A stretch of 9,325 bases of DNA. It comes from Spirochaetaceae bacterium. Lineage in GTDB: Bacteria > Spirochaetota > Spirochaetia > Treponematales > Breznakiellaceae. The translations under genes and the position numbers were made by a program. The notes under the pieces were generated by a model. The model worked only from the letters and a program-made list of their open reading frames with translations. It was not told the origin of the DNA and ran no database searches. Positions 1 to 6,626 of the stretch are shown here, piece by piece. Position 1 is the stretch's first letter; each line of letters opens with the position of its first letter. The stretch covers positions 1-9,325 of the forward strand of contig JAISCO010000144.1 of NCBI GenBank assembly GCA_031265535.1, given 5' to 3'.

Positions 1-195
1 CAGCCGCGTATGCGAAGCGCCCTTGCCTTACCAAAAGCAGAGGCTGAAGTTCGCTTTGGGTATGCTGCCGCGTAGCGGACTTTAACCCGCTGGCGGGCAG
101 CCGCGTATGCAAAGCGCCCTTGCCTTACCAAAAGCAGAGGCTGAAACCACGCTTCCGTGATGCTAACGCGGAGCGTATGAGAACCCACTGGTGGG
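1..195. repeat. Two tandem copies of a ~97-bp intergenic repeat
   Basis: Bases 1-48 and 98-145 are identical except for one base (G14 versus A111). Each is followed by a more diverged ~49-bp half (49-97 and 146-195), so the true unit is about 97 bp and occurs twice. Each diverged half ends in a short perfect palindrome, CCCGC-TG-GCGGG at 86-97 and ACCCAC-TG-GTGGGT at 183-196. A stem pair is G:C in one copy and A:T in the other, which is a compensatory change. There is no ORF here. The first copy begins at base 1, so the array may extend to the left. The family is not recognised; it resembles REP/BIME-like intergenic repeats. Confidence 0.8.
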
Positions 196-199
196 TGGG

Positions 200-228
200 T
201 TGACAGTAAGTGGATAAATTGACATGAT
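200..228 (+). promoter_or_regulatory. Candidate sigma-70 promoter for the DUF4912 operon
   Basis: A perfect TTGACA lies at 200-205. After a 17-bp spacer comes CATGAT (223-228), which matches TATAAT at 4 of 6 positions. Transcription would start near 235, the A of the predicted start codon, so the message could be leaderless. A second TTGACA at 219-224 has no convincing -10 partner. No Shine-Dalgarno sequence precedes the gene, which fits a leaderless start but does not prove it. Confidence 0.4.
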
Positions 229-234
229 AAAACA

Positions 235-996
235 ATGCTGCCAAGCAAGAATTTGCATCTTTCATATCTTGAAAGGCTTTCTACACCTGAGCTAAGAAAT
301 TTAGCCGCTAATTTTGGGGTAGATATTCCGCAGGATTTAGACCGCCTTTTTATTATAGAAGAACTTTTGGATAACGCGCCTTGCCTGACATTTTTTCAAG
401 CCGGTAAAATTCCAGTTAAACAGGTAGAAGTAGATTTGGAGAATGATTATGAAAACATCCCGCTTGTTCCCGACCCGTCCGAACTGCCAAAGCGGTACGG
501 TATTACCCAGATTGACGCCATTGTCCGCGACCCGTTATGGGTTTTTGTATTTTGGGAAATTCGGGATGTCGACAGAAAGCTGTATGAAAAACCGGCAGGT
601 TTTAACGGCTACTTCCTGCGCGTAAGTTTAGACCAGTGTAAAATGGGCAATGCGGTAAGCGCTCTGTTTACAATTCCGGTGAGCGCGGCCGATTCGGAGT
701 GGTATATAAATTTCCCGCCGGACGGACACTGCCGGAAAATATGCAACATGATGGAGGACGCCCCATTCCATGTCGCGCTTTGCGCCTCGCGCGCGGGCGG
801 TGACGTAGAGTTAGCCGCGACACGTCCATTCCGGCTGCCCAGAATGCTTGAAATTTCTGAAAGAAGCTTTCCTGTCCACGATAAAAATACGCTGCTTCGT
901 ATGTCCGGCATGGATGATTTACTTGTTTTAAGAAACAGTGATAGGATTTCATTTTCGCCAAAAAGTTATGTTTTCTGTGATGTAGATGACCGGTAA
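235..996 (+). CDS. DUF4912 domain protein with N-terminal Rho_N-like helices
   Basis: This 253-residue protein is predicted to be cytoplasmic, with no signal peptide or membrane segment. Residues 11-47 (YLERLSTPELRNLAANFGV and following) look like the small helix-loop-helix of the Rho N-terminal/SAP type, often a nucleic-acid-binding module. Residues ~84-205 match DUF4912, with the hallmark LPKRYGITQIDAIVRDPLW and then VFVFWEI. The biochemical function of DUF4912 is unknown to me. The next gene starts inside this one (11-bp overlap), so it is probably translationally coupled to the GH57 gene, which points to a role with glucan metabolism (inference). ATG 235 is the first possible start after an in-frame TGA at 220-222. 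It lacks a clear ribosome-binding site. Family call is confident; function is not known. Confidence 0.88.
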   Translation: MLPSKNLHLSYLERLSTPELRNLAANFGVDIPQDLDRLFIIEELLDNAPCLTFFQAGKIPVKQVEVDLENDYENIPLVPDPSELPKRYGITQIDAIVRDPLWVFVFWEIRDVDRKLYEKPAGFNGYFLRVSLDQCKMGNAVSALFTIPVSAADSEWYINFPPDGHCRKICNMMEDAPFHVALCASRAGGDVELAATRPFRLPRMLEISERSFPVHDKNTLLRMSGMDDLLVLRNSDRISFSPKSYVFCDVDDR

Positions 997-2608
997 GAAT
1001 GTTATTGCCATAGTATTGAACGCGCATATCCCGTTCGTGCGTAAAGATAAATTTAAATTTTCTTTTGAAGAACTTCAATTTTTTTCAGTTGTTTCTGAGA
1101 CGCTGCTTCCATTGCTGGAAATGTTTGACCGCCTTGAGTCGGACAGGATTCCCTTCCGCCTGGGTTTAGCGGTTTCACCGGTTCTTTGCAATCTACTGAC
1201 AGACGAGGGGCTAATAAACCATTACCTTGATTATGTTGACAGCCAAATCACTTTTGGTGAGACGGAACTAGAGCGCACAAAAAATGATCCGGCGATGCAC
1301 AATCTGGCAAAATACTACTATGATAACGCGATAGAGCGGCGCATTAATTTCACGGAACGGTATGATAAAAATATCCCGCGCGTTCTTTCTTATTACCGGA
1401 AGAAAGGCAGGGTAGAACTGCTGGCCTCGCCGGCTACAAATTGTTTTTTGCCGTTTTATTTAGAACATTATGAAGTTATACGCGCTCAGATTGAAACGGC
1501 GCTTGCGTCGCATAAAAAATTTTTTGATGTAAAGCCCGCCGGCTTTTGGCTGCCCGAATTAGGGTATCATCCTGAGTTGAGCGGCCATCTTCATCATTAC
1601 GGCATAAATTATACAATAATTGATACGCATAGTGCTCTTTTGGCAAACCCGCCGCCCAAATACGGGAGTTTTTTCCCATTAAAAACAAAACATGACATAT
1701 ATCTGCTGGTAAAAGATTTTTACGCTTCTCAGGAGATAATGGACAGAGAGCAAGGATTTCCGGTTGAAGGGCTTTTCCGTAATTTTTTCCATGACGCCGC
1801 GGACGATCTGCCGCTTGAAAGCATAAAATTTTTTTTAGAGGATGACGGTTCACGGCTTTCTACAGGGTATAAATACTATAATATAGGCGACAGCGAAAAA
1901 CCGCGTACAGTTTATGATCCGCGGGCCGCGGCGGAAAAAGCTCAAAATTACGCGGAAAAATTCCTGGAAAAACGAATTGCGTCGCTTAACGGAGCGTCGG
2001 AACTAATGAATAAAGATTTGAATGGCGATGCCGTCAACCTATGCGCGTGGGACGCGGATTTTTTAGGACGTTTTTGGCATGAGGGAATTTTATTTCTGGA
2101 AGCTATTTTCCGTATAGGGGTCAGAAAAAATGAAATTAAATTCATGACCCCTTCGGAATATATAAGCAGCCAGAACGAGACTTTATTTCAGGTTGTCGAG
2201 CCGGAATTTTCTTCTTCCGGCGTCAACGGCTATGCGGAGTCATGGCTTGACGAGTCTACCGGGCAATTTTACCGCCATCTTTTTTACGCATCCCGGCGCA
2301 TGGCCGAATTGGCGGAACGCTTTAGAAACGAGAGCGGAATTAAAGAACGCGCTCTTAAACAAGCGTCCCGCGAAATACTTCTAGCGCTAAGTTCCGATTG
2401 GCCGCGCTTGATTTCAACACAAAACAGTAAGACCCTGCCAAAATGGAGAACTTACGCTATGAGCGAACTTGAATCACATCTGAAAAATTTTACAACAATA
2501 TACGAGTCCTTGGGCAGTAGTTATTTAAGCACGCGATTTCTAACGGATATTGAACACCGTAATAATATTTTTCCTGATATTAATTACACAGTGTTTAGAA
2601 GGAAATGA
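986..2608 (+). CDS. GH57 family 1,4-alpha-glucan branching enzyme-like protein
   Basis: This 540-residue cytoplasmic protein is close in length to bacterial GH57 branching enzymes, which transfer alpha-1,4 glucan segments to make alpha-1,6 branches. A (beta/alpha)7-type catalytic domain starts at residue 5. The nucleophile motif GFWLPELGYHP gives E191, and the acid/base motif AWDADFLGRFWHEG gives D356. The C-terminal helical domain carries SSDWPRL (469-475) and the usual following Arg/His helices. Two motifs deviate. The N-terminal HxHxP signature is LNAHIPF, with Asn12 in place of the first His. The usual ELFGHWW is DFLGRFW. Catalytic residues are kept, so it is probably active, but specificity may differ from studied enzymes. 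It overlaps the DUF4912 gene by 11 bp. Alternatives are another GH57 activity such as amylase or 4-alpha-glucanotransferase; the C-terminal SSDWP domain favours branching. Confidence 0.87.
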   Translation: MTGKNVIAIVLNAHIPFVRKDKFKFSFEELQFFSVVSETLLPLLEMFDRLESDRIPFRLGLAVSPVLCNLLTDEGLINHYLDYVDSQITFGETELERTKNDPAMHNLAKYYYDNAIERRINFTERYDKNIPRVLSYYRKKGRVELLASPATNCFLPFYLEHYEVIRAQIETALASHKKFFDVKPAGFWLPELGYHPELSGHLHHYGINYTIIDTHSALLANPPPKYGSFFPLKTKHDIYLLVKDFYASQEIMDREQGFPVEGLFRNFFHDAADDLPLESIKFFLEDDGSRLSTGYKYYNIGDSEKPRTVYDPRAAAEKAQNYAEKFLEKRIASLNGASELMNKDLNGDAVNLCAWDADFLGRFWHEGILFLEAIFRIGVRKNEIKFMTPSEYISSQNETLFQVVEPEFSSSGVNGYAESWLDESTGQFYRHLFYASRRMAELAERFRNESGIKERALKQASREILLALSSDWPRLISTQNSKTLPKWRTYAMSELESHLKNFTTIYESLGSSYLSTRFLTDIEHRNNIFPDINYTVFRRK

Positions 2609-2611
2609 TAA

Positions 2612-3817
2612 ATGAAAAATTCCAGCTTTATATTATTTGTATGCTGCGTATCAATTTTTTTATCATGCGTGAAAAATAAAAACATTTCTATCGAACGGGA
2701 AGACTTATTCAGTTTTGATATAGGACGTCTGGAAGACGAGCTGGATATGTTTGATTTAGAAGGCGCGCGCAGTATGCGTAAAACCGCGCTAAAAATGCGC
2801 GATGGATTTTTTTATATTTCAAACGGGAACGGCGAAAAAATAGCGCGCTATAATTCTTACGGCGACTTGCTGTTTTTAATTTATAACGAAGAAACAAATC
2901 CTCCGCCTTTGACCCTGCGCGAAAAAACGGAAGGTGCCGCGGTAACCCGCTGGTCATACAAATGGCCGCTGCACGAGCCCGGTTCTATTACCGTTAATTC
3001 CGCAAAACATATTTTTGTAGAGGATAGGCTCGCGCCGGAGCGGCACAGTTTTGATATAGAGCAAAAAACAATCCTTGACCGGCTTGTACTTCAGTTTGAC
3101 ACCGATGGAAAGTTTGTTGATTATTTAGGGCAGGAAGGAAAAGGCGGCACGCCTTTTCCGCGCATAGAAAATATTTTTACTTCGGTGGACGATGACCTTG
3201 TTGTTGTCTGCCAACTGCCCGCGGGGCGGCGCGTTTTCTGGTATGATTCCACGGGCAATCAGATATATGACATTATTTTCTCAGATGATACGCTTCCGAT
3301 ACCACCGGGCAGATTCGGACTTACACCGTCTCTGGACTCAATCAGTATTGCTCCGGATGAAAGGAAAATATACTTAAAAGTAGATTATTATCGTGAAATC
3401 ATGGATGAATCAACCGGTACACTGTCAGGGCGCGAGAGTGACCGGTCATGTTTATGGAGCATAAACGCGGGCGGCACTTCTTTTTCAGGCAGCATTGATA
3501 TTCCATTTTTTGAAACATATTCTTCGGAAAATAACCGTAGAATAACTGAAAATCTTTTATATTCAATGTTCGGCGTTATGGACGGCGGACAAGTGTTTTT
3601 CTACTATCCGATCGAAACCGGATTTTCAATTTTAATTCTTGCGACAGACGGATCGGACGAACAGCGCCGCGGCATAATAAATGTGTCCAATGATGAATTA
3701 CTGTATTGTACCTTTGATGTTTCCAACGAAGGCATACTTTCCGCGCTCTTATCCTCAAATTATAATGTAAAGCTAGTCTGGTGGCGCACCGACAAATTAG
3801 CGCATTTAGTACAGTAA
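2612..3817 (+). CDS. Putative spirochaete lipoprotein, beta-propeller-like
   Basis: This is a 401-residue exported protein. Residues 1-19 form a lipoprotein signal: a Lys at position 2, a hydrophobic core, and FLSC with the lipidated Cys at 19. Ser at -1 is typical of the relaxed spirochaete lipobox. The mature part has repeated beta-hairpin segments of NHL/propeller style, for example GEKIARYNSYGDLLFLIYN, VLQFDTDGKFVDYLGQEG and VFWYDSTGNQIYDIIFSDD. This suggests a six- or seven-bladed propeller, though no single repeat is strong enough for a firm call. It may belong to the LIC_12708-type spirochaete family (memory of the family, not checked). It starts 3 bp after the GH57 stop, with an AGAAGG ribosome-binding site at about 2598-2603, so it is in the same operon. 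It would sit in the inner or outer membrane facing the periplasm or surface. The function is unknown. Confidence 0.8.
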   Translation: MKNSSFILFVCCVSIFLSCVKNKNISIEREDLFSFDIGRLEDELDMFDLEGARSMRKTALKMRDGFFYISNGNGEKIARYNSYGDLLFLIYNEETNPPPLTLREKTEGAAVTRWSYKWPLHEPGSITVNSAKHIFVEDRLAPERHSFDIEQKTILDRLVLQFDTDGKFVDYLGQEGKGGTPFPRIENIFTSVDDDLVVVCQLPAGRRVFWYDSTGNQIYDIIFSDDTLPIPPGRFGLTPSLDSISIAPDERKIYLKVDYYREIMDESTGTLSGRESDRSCLWSINAGGTSFSGSIDIPFFETYSSENNRRITENLLYSMFGVMDGGQVFFYYPIETGFSILILATDGSDEQRRGIINVSNDELLYCTFDVSNEGILSALLSSNYNVKLVWWRTDKLAHLVQ

Positions 3818-3843
3818 TTTTACATTGGACTTGTTCGCCAATA

Positions 3844-3864
3844 CCCCCCCCCCCCCCTCCCCCC
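3844..3864. repeat. Poly-C tract C14-T-C6 (poly-G on minus strand)
   Basis: Fourteen consecutive C (3844-3857), one T, then six C (3859-3864) lie 26 bp after the lipoprotein stop codon and about 50 bp beyond the end of the minus-strand gene remnant. Tracts of this length slip during replication, and in Treponema they are often associated with phase variation. Here the tract lies between convergent genes rather than in an obvious promoter or reading frame, so a switching role is not apparent. The G-rich strand could fold into a quadruplex. Confidence 0.9.
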
Positions 3865-3915
3865 GGTTCACGGCTATACTCACGAGCAATTATATTTGCC
3901 GAAATTTGCCTATCC

Positions 3916-4087
3916 TCAAGCAACAAGGCCGGCCTTTTTCTTATCGACATTTGTAACAGCAAAGGTGTTGTCATTGATGGGAACACGGGTGTCGAATATC
4001 TGGACTGACTCGCCTATGAGCTTGTCAATGAGCCGCCCCAATTCGCGCTTGCCCTGCGGAGGCTCATTCCCGCTTCCCCGAGCGCGG
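3916..4087 (-). pseudogene. Out-of-frame 3' continuation of the minus-strand gene
   Basis: On the minus strand, shifting frame by +1 just after the A7 run opens a reading frame. It continues the upstream gene with coding-like residues, including QGKRELGRLIDKLIGES, then VQIFDTRVPINDNTFAV, and ends in DKKKAGLVA at a TGA (3918-3916). Removing one A from the run (A7 to A6) would join both parts into a protein of about 134 residues. I read this as a frameshifted gene, or a sequencing or assembly error in the homopolymer. A further open frame continues toward the poly-G tract, but nothing supports it as coding. Confidence 0.5.
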
Positions 4088-4318
4088 TTTTTTTCCCTGT
4101 ACCGGCTTTTCCTCGACGGAGTTAATCAATTCGGTATAGACCCGCTTGAGAATCTCATCCGACAGCTTCCGGGCTTCTCCCTGGAGCGCTTCTATGAAGC
4201 TGATAGTCAGTTTTCCTTCGGCGTGGGTTGCCTCGAACTGCTCTGCTTTTGACCGCAGTCCCGCCTCAAATTCCGCTACGGCGTCCGCTATGAGTTTTTC
4301 CCATTCTTTTGTATCCAT
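4064..4318 (-). CDS. Small protein of unknown family, apparently truncated by frameshift
   Basis: This 84-residue charged, mostly helical protein has no signal peptide or membrane segment. It begins MDTKEWEKLIADAVAEFEAG and contains a second helix-rich stretch around KLTISFIEALQGEARKL. The reading frame ends in basic residues (GKKPRSGKRE) just after AAAAAAA (plus-strand T7 at 4088-4094). A coding-like continuation lies in the +1 frame down to 3916, so the ancestral protein was probably ~134 residues. An AGGA motif lies 5 nt before the ATG, and a candidate promoter and inverted repeat lie just upstream. It is the only minus-strand gene in the window, convergent with the lipoprotein gene and divergent from the TPR gene. 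I do not recognise the family. A regulator, or the N-terminal part of a mobile-element protein, is possible but unproven. Confidence 0.55.
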   Translation of the reverse strand: MDTKEWEKLIADAVAEFEAGLRSKAEQFEATHAEGKLTISFIEALQGEARKLSDEILKRVYTELINSVEEKPVQGKKPRSGKRE

Positions 4319-4319
4319 A

Positions 4320-4342
4320 GGTATCCTATCCTCTGGGATACC
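4320..4342 (-). promoter_or_regulatory. Operator-like inverted repeat at the start of the minus-strand gene
   Basis: GGTATCC (4320-4326) and GGATACC (4336-4342) are perfect 7-bp arms around a 9-nt centre. The repeat ends 2 bp before the start codon at 4318. It overlaps the ribosome-binding site and the predicted transcription start (~4336). This placement suits a repressor operator, possibly autoregulation by the encoded protein (inference). Confidence 0.5.
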
Positions 4343-4370
4343 AGTATATCATACTTTCTTGTTTTGTCCC
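4343..4370 (-). promoter_or_regulatory. Candidate sigma-70 promoter for the minus-strand small gene
   Basis: Read on the minus strand, GGGACA (4370-4365; 4 of 6 matches to TTGACA) is followed after 16 bp by TATACT (4348-4343; 5 of 6 matches to TATAAT). Transcription would start near 4336, inside the inverted repeat. Confidence 0.4.
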
Positions 4371-4379
4371 GAAAAAAAA

Positions 4380-4406
4380 TTGCACCCGGCAGAACAACTC
4401 TATTTT
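4380..4406 (+). promoter_or_regulatory. Weak candidate promoter for the TPR operon
   Basis: TTGCAC (4380-4385) is followed after 15 bp by TATTTT (4401-4406). Both hexamers and the spacing are imperfect. It is the best match in the 110 bp before the TPR gene, whose CGGAGA ribosome-binding site lies about 5 nt before the ATG at 4455. Confidence 0.22.
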
Positions 4407-4454
4407 CATTAAAGAAGCGGCGCGAATATACCGATAGTTAAAACGGAGAACTAT

Positions 4455-5414
4455 ATGGAATTCAAAACGCGGCGTACCATAATTTTTATTGCTTTAGTCC
4501 TTTTCCCGCTGTACATCGCGCAGGCGCAGTCGCGTCAGCAGACACCGGAAACAAATAACAACCTTTTGTCAGCTCAAATTGATAGAGGGATAGAATTTTA
4601 CGGGAACGGGCGCTGGGGAGAAGCGATTGTTCAGTTACGAAGGGCACAGCAAGAAAACATTGGAACGCAGGCACGGGCAGAGGCGCAATTCTGGATAGCG
4701 ATGTCGGAATTCGCGGCAGGACAGTATCAAGACGCCGTACATGACTTTGATGAAATATCACGCATTGACCCTGTAAATATACGCTGCGTGGAAGTCCCCT
4801 ACCAAAAAGGGCGGGCGTATTACTACTTAAAACGCTACGATGAGGCCATAAGACTTCTTAACGCCTATGCCGACAGTATCCGTATAGACGGCAGGTATCT
4901 AAACGGAAGACGAATAAGCGGCTGGAGTGAAGGCGCATTTTACAACAATATCGAAGGCGATTACAACAGAAAATCAGCCGCGATTTATTGGATGGGTGAA
5001 TGTTTTTACTCTATGGACGACATGACGCGCGCCGAAGAATTATTTAATATTGTTGTAAAAGAATATCCAAAGAGTCATAAATTTGAACCCTCTACAAACA
5101 GGCTGGCGCTGATAAAACAAAAAAAAATCGAAGTAGAGCTGCTTAACATATTGAAATCAACTCCCGCCGAATCTAATCAGGCTGCAACTACGCCGCAACA
5201 GCAGTCCGACGAGGACGCTATACGCGAATATCAAAAAAGAATAGCGCCCTATCTAATACCGGATACGCAGCCGCCGGTTGTCGAAAAACCGGCCGAGAAA
5301 AACACGGACACCATAATACGCCTGCTGTCGATCAAGACCACCGCGCTTGAAATACTGGAGAGGCTTTTAACAGTATTAAACAGCTATGATTTAATTGAGG
5401 ATGAAAGTTGGTAG
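4455..5414 (+). CDS. Exported tetratricopeptide-repeat protein
   Basis: This 319-residue protein has an N-terminal signal peptide: basic EFKTRR, a hydrophobic core at ~9-21, and probable cleavage after AQA at residue 24. Four TPR-like helical pairs follow: IDRGIEFYGNGRWGEAIVQL (42-61), AEAQFWIAMSEFAAGQYQDA (75-94), PYQKGRAYYYLKRYDEAIRL (115-134) and SAAIYWMGECFYSMDDMTRA (174-193). A Gln/Pro-rich linker (~236-285) leads to a C-terminal helix (~286-315). The N-terminal repeats resemble those of periplasmic assembly factors of the YbgF/CpoB or BamD type, but no closer assignment is justified. A protein-interaction scaffold in the periplasm is likely. A good CGGAGA ribosome-binding site precedes ATG 4455. 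It is the first gene of a three-gene operon, and its end meets or overlaps the next gene. Confidence 0.83.
   Translation: MEFKTRRTIIFIALVLFPLYIAQAQSRQQTPETNNNLLSAQIDRGIEFYGNGRWGEAIVQLRRAQQENIGTQARAEAQFWIAMSEFAAGQYQDAVHDFDEISRIDPVNIRCVEVPYQKGRAYYYLKRYDEAIRLLNAYADSIRIDGRYLNGRRISGWSEGAFYNNIEGDYNRKSAAIYWMGECFYSMDDMTRAEELFNIVVKEYPKSHKFEPSTNRLALIKQKKIEVELLNILKSTPAESNQAATTPQQQSDEDAIREYQKRIAPYLIPDTQPPVVEKPAEKNTDTIIRLLSIKTTALEILERLLTVLNSYDLIEDESW
5397..5410 (+). promoter_or_regulatory. Ribosome-binding site pointing to an alternative TTG start
   Basis: GAGG at 5397-5400 lies 7 nt before an in-frame TTG (5408) but 16 nt before the ATG at 5417. The spacing favours TTG, which would add MVV and make a 7-bp overlap with the previous gene. 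The ATG gives a more typical signal-peptide start (MKKLYIVF). The sequence alone does not decide between them. Confidence 0.4.
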
Positions 5415-5416
5415 TC

Positions 5417-6622
5417 ATGAAAAAATTATATATCGTTTTTACGCTTATATTTTTATTTGGTAAAACATTTTCAAATACATACGCGGCTGAATACATTGAC
5501 GGCAGGATAAAACTTGTAATAGATGAAAAAATAGGGCGTTTTTCACTGTTTTATATGACGGATGTCGGGAGCAAAGTTTATGAACCGTTGTTTTGGGAAA
5601 AAGATAAACGGACAAGTTTTCTTTCCGCGTATGTAAACAGCAAAGAATATAAAATGGGCAGCAACTCTGAATTCAAAATGGTTATCCGCGGCGAAAGAAA
5701 TAAACCCGCTCTTGTATTCGAATCCCGCTTTTTATCAATCACCGAATCATTTTCATTTATACGAACCGCAAGTTCCGGAGTAAGCAACGGTGTCAGGATA
5801 GATATAACTGTTGAAAGCTGGGCGCTTGATGCAACGAATGTCGGCGTCCGTCTTTTAATAGACACATTCCTCGGCGAAAAAAATAAGCCTCCTTTTAGAA
5901 CGGATTTACGTACCATAAGCGCTGAAACCATAATTGATAAAACATCACCGGAAGAATACTGGGTTACACGTAACGACGAGTATGGATTGATGGGCAGCAT
6001 CTTTGTTGAAGGAACACCGGCGCCGGATTTTTTACAATTCGCAAATTGGAGACGCATGAACGCGGCGCGGTACAAGGTCGACTATGTATCGGGAAGAAGT
6101 TTTAATTATATGCCGTTTTCAGTAAAAGATCCCGCAGTCTGCTATTTCCTTGACGTTAAACCAATGGAACGCTGGGAACAACGTGTTATGACGGTACTGC
6201 TTGCCGCTGAAGATAATTATGGATTCGGCGGCGGGAAATTTGAAATAGACGAAAAAGAGTATCCCCAGCCTATCATCGTTGTAGAAGAGGGAATCGCCGT
6301 GCTGCCGGCCGCTAATGCGCCGAAAGTCAACATGACGAATGCGTCCACTTCGTCAGCTATTCATGCCGAATCTTCCCCCTCTGTTGAGAGCAAACCGCCG
6401 GTCTCTGTTCCCGCGCCCGCGCCTCAACAGGAAAAAAGAAAGAAAGCGCTTTTTTCAGCGGGAGCCATACGTATTGATATTATGACGCTGCGTGAATTAG
6501 TCTACAAAGTTGACGAGTATATAAATACCAGGACTACGCCTACAGAAGAAGAATTAAAAGGGATGGAAGCAACTTTAGCCAGATTAAAAGCCCGTTACGG
6601 CTCCGTATTTAGAAGTTTTTAA
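5417..6622 (+). CDS. Exported beta-rich protein of unknown function
   Basis: The protein is 401 residues from ATG 5417, or 404 from TTG 5408. The signal peptide is MKKLYIVFTLIFLFGK and following, with likely cleavage after YAA before EYIDGRIKL. The mature region (~25-295) is dominated by alternating beta-strand patterns with aromatic residues (GRFSLFYMTDVGSKVYEPLF, GVRIDITVESWALDATNVGV). This suggests a beta-sandwich or supersandwich fold. A Pro/Ser/Ala-rich linker (~295-345) connects it to a short helical C-terminal segment (LRELVYKVDEYINTRTTPTE) ending in KARYGSVFRSF. I do not recognise a named domain. It lies between two TPR proteins in one operon and is probably periplasmic, perhaps a partner or client of those scaffolds (inference from context). 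Confidence 0.78.
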   Translation: MKKLYIVFTLIFLFGKTFSNTYAAEYIDGRIKLVIDEKIGRFSLFYMTDVGSKVYEPLFWEKDKRTSFLSAYVNSKEYKMGSNSEFKMVIRGERNKPALVFESRFLSITESFSFIRTASSGVSNGVRIDITVESWALDATNVGVRLLIDTFLGEKNKPPFRTDLRTISAETIIDKTSPEEYWVTRNDEYGLMGSIFVEGTPAPDFLQFANWRRMNAARYKVDYVSGRSFNYMPFSVKDPAVCYFLDVKPMERWEQRVMTVLLAAEDNYGFGGGKFEIDEKEYPQPIIVVEEGIAVLPAANAPKVNMTNASTSSAIHAESSPSVESKPPVSVPAPAPQQEKRKKALFSAGAIRIDIMTLRELVYKVDEYINTRTTPTEEELKGMEATLARLKARYGSVFRSF

Positions 6623-6626
6623 GCCT

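Noticed and set aside
1..145. CRISPR array
   Set aside because: There are only two 48-bp copies with a diverged, related sequence between them, and no cas genes; the repeat and spacer sizes do not fit.
668..1078. 136-codon open frame on the minus strand across the DUF4912/GH57 junction
   Set aside because: It is antisense to two confidently identified genes and its residues look random (rich in Arg, His and Cys).
3576..3986. Minus-strand open frame running through the poly-G tract into the lipoprotein gene
   Set aside because: Most of it is antisense to the lipoprotein gene. The poly-Gly stretch is just the homopolymer, and there is no ribosome-binding site or recognisable domain.
3781..4008. 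Plus-strand open frame with a poly-Pro stretch
   Set aside because: It starts inside the lipoprotein gene and reads through the poly-C tract; composition is driven by the homopolymer, and no start signal is seen.
4088..4094. A7 run as a programmed -1 ribosomal frameshift site (A AAA AAA in frame)
   Set aside because: The -1 frame closes within about 25 codons and is not coding-like. The coding-like continuation is in the +1 frame, which a -1 slip cannot reach.
5578..6075. 165-codon open frame on the minus strand
   Set aside because: It lies wholly inside the exported beta-rich gene, which has a signal peptide and operon context; it shows no domain or ribosome-binding site.
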